Positions 60,373 to 64,000 of a DNA stretch of 64,000 nucleotides are shown piece by piece (the stretch's first letter is position 1; each line of letters opens with the position of its first letter). The DNA lies in assembly GCA_963735085.1 (NCBI GenBank), contig CAVTJP010000005.1, positions 1,922,001 to 1,986,000 on the forward strand. Reading direction: 5' to 3'. The notes under the pieces are model-generated. The model had not been told where the DNA came from. It was given only the letters and a program-made list of their open reading frames with translations, and did not search any database. The position numbers were made by a program, and so were the translations under genes. Source of the DNA: DATJGR01 sp963735085 (GTDB taxonomy: Bacteria; Pseudomonadota; Gammaproteobacteria; Pseudomonadales; Azotimanducaceae).

Positions 60373-61335
60373 ATGAATTTGCCGTTGGTGCTGACGACCG
60401 GAGAGCCGGCCGGCATCGGACCCGATCTCGCGGTGATATGGGCACAGCAGGCGCGTGAGGTTCCGGTCGTCGCCGTGGCAGATCCGCGACTGCTTGCGGC
60501 GCGTGCAATGCAACTGGGTTTGAAGCTCGCGATCGAACTGTATCCAGGTGCCGTAAGTTGTGCGGCGGGTGCGCTGTCGGTTCAGCCGGTTCCCCTCGCC
60601 GGCGATGTCGTGGCGGGAACGCTCGATACGGTCAATGTGCCCTATGTGATCGAGACACTGACGGTAGCGGTTGACGGCTGTCTCGCCGGCCGCTTTGCCG
60701 GAATGGTCACCGGCCCCGTGCAGAAATCGATCATCAACGACGCGGGCATCGCGTTCTCCGGTCATACGGAATTTCTCGCGCAGCGGTGCGCGCGCAGCAC
60801 CGTCGTGATGCTGCTGGTCGCGGGTGATCTGCGCGTCGCGCTTGCCACGACACACGTTCCACTGTCCGCGGTCCCGGCGTTGATCACACGGAAGCGGTTG
60901 ACCGCAGTACTCGAGATATTGCTCGAAGACCTGACGCGACGGTTTGCGATTGCGCGACCGCGCGTGCTGGTGACTTCACTCAATCCGCATGCGGGCGAAG
61001 GCGGTCATCTGGGGCACGAGGAGATCGACGTGATTGCGCCCGTCTGCCGCGCGTTTGCGCAACGTGGCGTGGTTGGCCCGCTACCGGCGGACACGCTGTT
61101 CACGCCCCGGATGCTGTCCGGCGCGGACGCGGTCCTGGCGATGTACCACGACCAGGGACTACCGGTGTTGAAGCACGTCGGGTTCGGCAACGCAGTCAAT
61201 GTCACGCTCGGGCTGCCGATCGTGCGAACGTCCGTGGATCACGGGACGGCGCTCGATCTGGCGGGACGCGGCGGTGCCGATACCGGTAGTCTCGTCGCAG
61301 CCATTGCGCTTGCGGCGTCGCTCGTGCGCTCGTGA
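60373..61335 (+). CDS. pdxA: 4-hydroxythreonine-4-phosphate dehydrogenase
   Basis: A 320-residue NAD-dependent enzyme of pyridoxal 5-phosphate synthesis. TTGEPAGIGPDLAVIWA at the start, MVTGPVQKSIINDAGIAFSGHTEFLAQ, LNPHAGEGGHLGHEEIDVI with zinc-binding histidines, and MYHDQGLPVLKHVGFGNAVNVTLGLP in segments. 35 bp after surA; overlaps rsmA by 4 bp (GTGA). The lptD-surA-pdxA-rsmA order is conserved. Confidence 0.96.
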   Translation: MNLPLVLTTGEPAGIGPDLAVIWAQQAREVPVVAVADPRLLAARAMQLGLKLAIELYPGAVSCAAGALSVQPVPLAGDVVAGTLDTVNVPYVIETLTVAVDGCLAGRFAGMVTGPVQKSIINDAGIAFSGHTEFLAQRCARSTVVMLLVAGDLRVALATTHVPLSAVPALITRKRLTAVLEILLEDLTRRFAIARPRVLVTSLNPHAGEGGHLGHEEIDVIAPVCRAFAQRGVVGPLPADTLFTPRMLSGADAVLAMYHDQGLPVLKHVGFGNAVNVTLGLPIVRTSVDHGTALDLAGRGGADTGSLVAAIALAASLVRS

Positions 61336-62102
61336 GCCATCGCCCCCGACGCCGCTTCGGCCAGCACTTTCTCGACAACGAAGCCGTGCTCGAGGCAATG
61401 GCCGAGCGGCTGGCATACGGCCACGGTGATCCGATTCTGGAGATTGGTCCCGGCGAAGGTGCGTTGACGCGGCACCTGCTTGCCGCCTCCGATGACGTCA
61501 CGGTGATCGAGATCGATCGCGACCTCGTCGCGGTGCTGCAACGACGGTTCGCCGGCCTGCGCATCATCGAGGCCGATGTACTGCAGTTGGACCTGGCACC
61601 GCTACTGACCCGCGCGCGTCGCATCGTAGGCAACCTGCCGTACAACATCTCCACCCCTCTGTTGCTGCGTTTGTTGGAAAATCTGGAGGGCGTTCGCGAT
61701 GTGCACGTTCTGCTGCAGAAGGAAGTCGTCGATCGGTTGGCTGCGTCACCGGGCAGCAAGGATTGGGGTCGCCTCGCGCTGCTAGCGCAGTATGCCGCGC
61801 ATGTGGAACCGCTGTTCGATGTCGGCCCGGAGAATTTTCGACCACCGCCAAAGGTCACCTCGACCTTCGTTCGCATCACGCCGCGTAAGACGCTGTTGCC
61901 GATGCGATCACGCGACGCGTTCAGGATGGTTCTGCGCACGGCGTTCCAGCAGCGCCGAAAGACGTTGCGCAATGCACTACAATCGCTGGACATCGATTGG
62001 TCGCGCGCAGGTATCGATCCGGGCATTCGTCCGGATGCGCTCGATCTGGCGGGATATGTGGAACTCGCCAACCAAGTGGCGGAGCACCGCGAGAATCAGT
62101 GA
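61332..62102 (+). CDS. rsmA: 16S rRNA dimethyladenosine transferase
   Basis: A 256-residue methyltransferase (KsgA) that dimethylates two adjacent adenosines near the 3-prime end of 16S rRNA. RRRFGQHFLDNEAVLEAMAE, SAM site ILEIGPGEGALTRHLL, VIEIDRDLVAVL and catalytic RIVGNLPYNISTPLLLRLL. GTG start at 61332 overlaps the pdxA stop. The usual next gene apaG is absent. Confidence 0.96.
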   Translation: MSHRPRRRFGQHFLDNEAVLEAMAERLAYGHGDPILEIGPGEGALTRHLLAASDDVTVIEIDRDLVAVLQRRFAGLRIIEADVLQLDLAPLLTRARRIVGNLPYNISTPLLLRLLENLEGVRDVHVLLQKEVVDRLAASPGSKDWGRLALLAQYAAHVEPLFDVGPENFRPPPKVTSTFVRITPRKTLLPMRSRDAFRMVLRTAFQQRRKTLRNALQSLDIDWSRAGIDPGIRPDALDLAGYVELANQVAEHRENQ

Positions 62103-62169
62103 GTCACACGCGCATGATTGAGAGGTTCGAATGCGGCATCCCGGCATGGCAAACCGAGCGGGTTGATTG

Positions 62170-62982
62170 ATGTCGGTCTACGCGATCGGTGACGTTCAGG
62201 GCTGTTACGAATCACTTCGACGTTTGCTGGATCGGGTCGACTTCGACGATGCGCGGGACCGACTGTGGTTCGCCGGCGACCTCGTCAATCGCGGCCCGGC
62301 TTCGCTCGCAACCCTTCGATTCGTCAAATCATTGGACGATTGCGCCATTACGGTACTGGGCAATCACGACCTGAACCTGCTTGCGCTATCCGTGGGGCAA
62401 CGCGCACCGAAATCGAGCGACACGCTCGCCGAAGTGCTCGCTGCGCCCGATCGTGATGCGCTGATCGACTGGTTGCGCCGCCGACCGTTGATCCACGTGG
62501 ATGAAACGTTGGGCTTTGCGATGGCGCACGCAGGCATTCCGCACATATGGGATATCGATTTTGCGTCCGCCCGCGCCCGAGAAGTCGAGGCCGTTCTGGC
62601 CGGTGACGACTTCGTCGAAGTGCTGTCGGCCATGTATGGCAACAATCCTGCATGTTGGAACGATGAACTCAAAGGAATGGAGCGCCTGAGGTCCATCATC
62701 AACTATCTGACCCGAATGCGACTGGTCAACGCCGTTGGCGAGCTGGAACTGGTGTATGACGGCCCGCTCACCAACATTCCGAAAGGATATCGGGCGTGGT
62801 TTCACTTCTATCGAAAAACACCGCCGCCGCTTCGGCTGGTATTCGGTCATTGGGCGGCGATCAACGGTCAGTGCGACGTCGACGATCTGTATGCGTTGGA
62901 TACCGGATGCGTGTGGGGCAACAGGCTCACCGCATTGCGGTTGCATGACCGTGAACGGTTCTCGGTGAAATCGGTCGAATGA
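62170..62982 (+). CDS. apaH: Symmetrical diadenosine tetraphosphatase
   Basis: A 270-residue metallophosphatase that splits Ap4A and can decap Np4-RNA. Metal motifs YAIGDVQGCYESLRRLL, WFAGDLVNRGPASL, TVLGNHDLNLLAL and AMAHAGIPH. ATG 62170 chosen; a TTG just before it gives one extra residue. It lies 67 bp after rsmA; in most relatives apaG sits there. Order with yeaG follows the Pseudomonas layout. Confidence 0.95.
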   Translation: MSVYAIGDVQGCYESLRRLLDRVDFDDARDRLWFAGDLVNRGPASLATLRFVKSLDDCAITVLGNHDLNLLALSVGQRAPKSSDTLAEVLAAPDRDALIDWLRRRPLIHVDETLGFAMAHAGIPHIWDIDFASARAREVEAVLAGDDFVEVLSAMYGNNPACWNDELKGMERLRSIINYLTRMRLVNAVGELELVYDGPLTNIPKGYRAWFHFYRKTPPPLRLVFGHWAAINGQCDVDDLYALDTGCVWGNRLTALRLHDRERFSVKSVE

Positions 62983-63086
62983 TTAGTGGATGGACGGCGT
63001 GGAAGAACCGACAGACTGTGACGGAGCCAACTGGCGCTTTTGTGTGCGCTGTACTACGGTTACTGATAGGCGCACCGGGCGAGGGA

Positions 63087-63166
63087 CTCACGGCAGGGTG
63101 CCGTAGTGTGAGACCTCCGTCATGTGGTTCGATCCCCTGATCGAACATTTACATGGAGGAGAACAC
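63087..63166 (+). promoter_or_regulatory. Structured leader of yeaG with possible SD sequestration
   Basis: Two hairpins (ACGGCA/TGCCGT at 63090-63104 and GTTCGAT/ATCGAAC at 63127-63146) flank CCTCCGT (63114-63120), which can pair with ATGGAGG (63153-63159) containing the Shine-Dalgarno of the kinase gene. That alternative fold would hide the ribosome site. Sequence inference only. Confidence 0.45.
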
Positions 63167-64000
63167 ATGGGCGTTTTCGAGCACTTCCGCAGTCGTTACG
63201 ACGCATCCCAGCAAGAACAGTATTCACTGAAGGAATTCCTCGAGATCTGTCGCGACGATGCGACAGCGTACGCAACAGCAGCGGAGCGCTTGCTGCTTGC
63301 GGTCGGGAAACCCGAGTTCGTCGATACCTCGAAGGATGCGCGGCTGTCGCGGATCTTTTCCAACAAGGTGATCAAACGGTATCCCGCCTTCGATGAGTTC
63401 TACGGTATGGAAGAGGCGATCGAGCAGATCGTTTCATTCTTCCGCCACGCGGCTCAGGGGCTGGAAGAGCGCAAGCAGATTCTCTACCTGTTGGGACCCG
63501 TCGGCGGTGGCAAATCATCGTTGGCCGAGCGACTGAAGTCGTTGATGCAGCGGATGCCGTTCTACGCGATCGAAGGATCGCCGGTGAACGAATCGCCGCT
63601 CGGCTTGTTCGATGTAGCCGAAGATGCGGGCATCCTCGAAGACGACTATGGCATTCCGCGCCGCTACCTGCGCTGCGTGATGTCACCGTGGGCAGCCAAG
63701 CGCCTCAAGGAATTCGGCGGCGATATCTCGCAGTTCCGCGTCGTCAAACTGTTTCCGTCGATTCTCGATCAGGTCGCGATCGCGAAGACTGAGCCCGGTG
63801 ATGAAAACAACCAGGACATCTCCGCGCTGGTCGGCAAGGTCGACATTCGCAAGCTCGAGGAGTTCGAGCAGAACGACCCCGACGCGTACAGCTACTCGGG
63901 CGCGCTGTGTAAATCCAATCAGGGTCTGATGGAGTTTGTCGAGATGTTCAAGGCGCCGATCAAGGTGCTGCATCCACTGCTGACGGCAACGCAGGAAGGC
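63167..64000 (+). CDS. yeaG: PrkA-family serine protein kinase YeaG, partial (C-terminus beyond right edge)
   Basis: 278 codons from ATG 63167 (GGAGGA ribosome site at 63155-63160) to the window end without stop; family length is about 640. The N-terminus FEHFRSRYDASQQEQYSLKEFLE and the AAA domain with Walker A GPVGGGKSSLAERLK are typical of PrkA/YeaG, a stress and stationary-phase kinase. YeaH and SpoVR-like YcgB genes would be expected next if the order continues. A structured leader precedes it. Confidence 0.95.
   Translation, partial: MGVFEHFRSRYDASQQEQYSLKEFLEICRDDATAYATAAERLLLAVGKPEFVDTSKDARLSRIFSNKVIKRYPAFDEFYGMEEAIEQIVSFFRHAAQGLEERKQILYLLGPVGGGKSSLAERLKSLMQRMPFYAIEGSPVNESPLGLFDVAEDAGILEDDYGIPRRYLRCVMSPWAAKRLKEFGGDISQFRVVKLFPSILDQVAIAKTEPGDENNQDISALVGKVDIRKLEEFEQNDPDAYSYSGALCKSNQGLMEFVEMFKAPIKVLHPLLTATQEG

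Noticed and set aside
57920..60508. An 862-codon frame on the minus strand opposite lptD and surA
   Set aside because: It has no recognisable domain and is rich in Arg/His/Asp as expected from antisense of GC-rich coding; lptD and surA are unmistakable on the plus strand.
62120..62140. GGTTCGAAT resembling a tRNA T-loop between rsmA and apaH
   Set aside because: The flanking bases do not form a T-stem and no acceptor or anticodon arm can be drawn.
62113..62169. A very short frame in the gap where apaG would be
   Set aside because: At 18 residues with no similarity to ApaG it is probably chance.
63031..63049. sigma-54-like TGGCGC ... TGTGC upstream of yeaG
   Set aside because: The GG-GC spacing is one base too long for a sigma-54 promoter and the -12 half is not TTGC.

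Overview
The window is a dense, GC-rich chromosomal segment of a gammaproteobacterium. It has no plasmid, phage or transposase genes. The best argument for the class is gene order. From about 37 kb to the right end the genes follow the order I remember from Pseudomonas aeruginosa PA0657 back to PA0588: AAA ATPase, HIT, coq7, OsmC, crp/vfr, trpCDG, trpE, gph, rpe, murU/amgK, lptD, surA, pdxA, rsmA, apaH, yeaG. From 26.7 to 36 kb they follow PA4845-PA4855: dsbD, aroQ, accB, prmA, DUF3426, dusB, fis, purH, purD. The organism is not Pseudomonas: it has a PPi-dependent phosphofructokinase, a membrane H+-pyrophosphatase, several extra acyl-CoA dehydrogenases and a possible PEP-CTERM-like mini protein. 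A deep lineage such as Nevskiales or Steroidobacterales would fit, but that is inference.

Layout. 1-5.4 kb: leftward SDR, two-subunit acyl-CoA dehydrogenase, DUF2628 protein and aceK (cut by the left edge), a set for fatty acyl degradation and glyoxylate-shunt control. 5.5-9 kb: a 52-residue membrane peptide, a metallo-beta-lactamase-fold hydrolase, an acyltransferase and srkA. 9-11.5 kb: molybdate transporter modABC. 11.6-16.3 kb: a structured intergenic repeat, comF and two tandem large acyl-CoA dehydrogenases. 16.3-21 kb: a leftward run of membrane protein, mpl, methylthioribose-kinase-like kinase, nucleoside hydrolase and lipoprotein. 21-24.4 kb: pfp facing hppA, a pyrophosphate-based energy pair. 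24.6-28.6 kb: DUF2333 protein, TPR lipoprotein and dsbD. 28.8-36 kb: aroQ-accB-prmA-DUF3426-dusB-fis-purH-purD, tightly packed, with accC missing from its usual place. 36-45.3 kb: cyclic-nucleotide-domain protein, Ycf46-like ATPase, hinT, coq7, OsmC protein, crp, a small P-loop protein, an RDD protein and trpGDC.

45.3-51.8 kb holds accessory genes between trpG and trpE, the same junction that carries the R/F pyocin cluster in P. aeruginosa. Here it contains an NdvB-like GH17-GT2 beta-glucan synthase, an MNIO (DUF692)/DUF2063 pair of the bufferin type, two small unknown genes, a DoxX protein and a DUF3108 protein. The MNIO pair and DoxX resemble a metallophore-RiPP operon, but I find no precursor peptide. 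This is the most novel-looking locus in the window. 51.9-64 kb: trpE-gph-rpe, murU-amgK (peptidoglycan recycling), then lptD-surA-pdxA-rsmA-apaH (no apaG) and the start of the yeaG/prkA serine kinase gene.

Intergenic regions carry at least three hairpin repeat types: a 120-130 bp multi-hairpin element in two copies, a 53 bp REP-like palindrome plus a degenerate copy, and a GGGGTGCC-type palindrome. Most operons are packed with 1-8 bp start/stop overlaps, which fixes many starts. I saw no tRNA, rRNA or CRISPR array.
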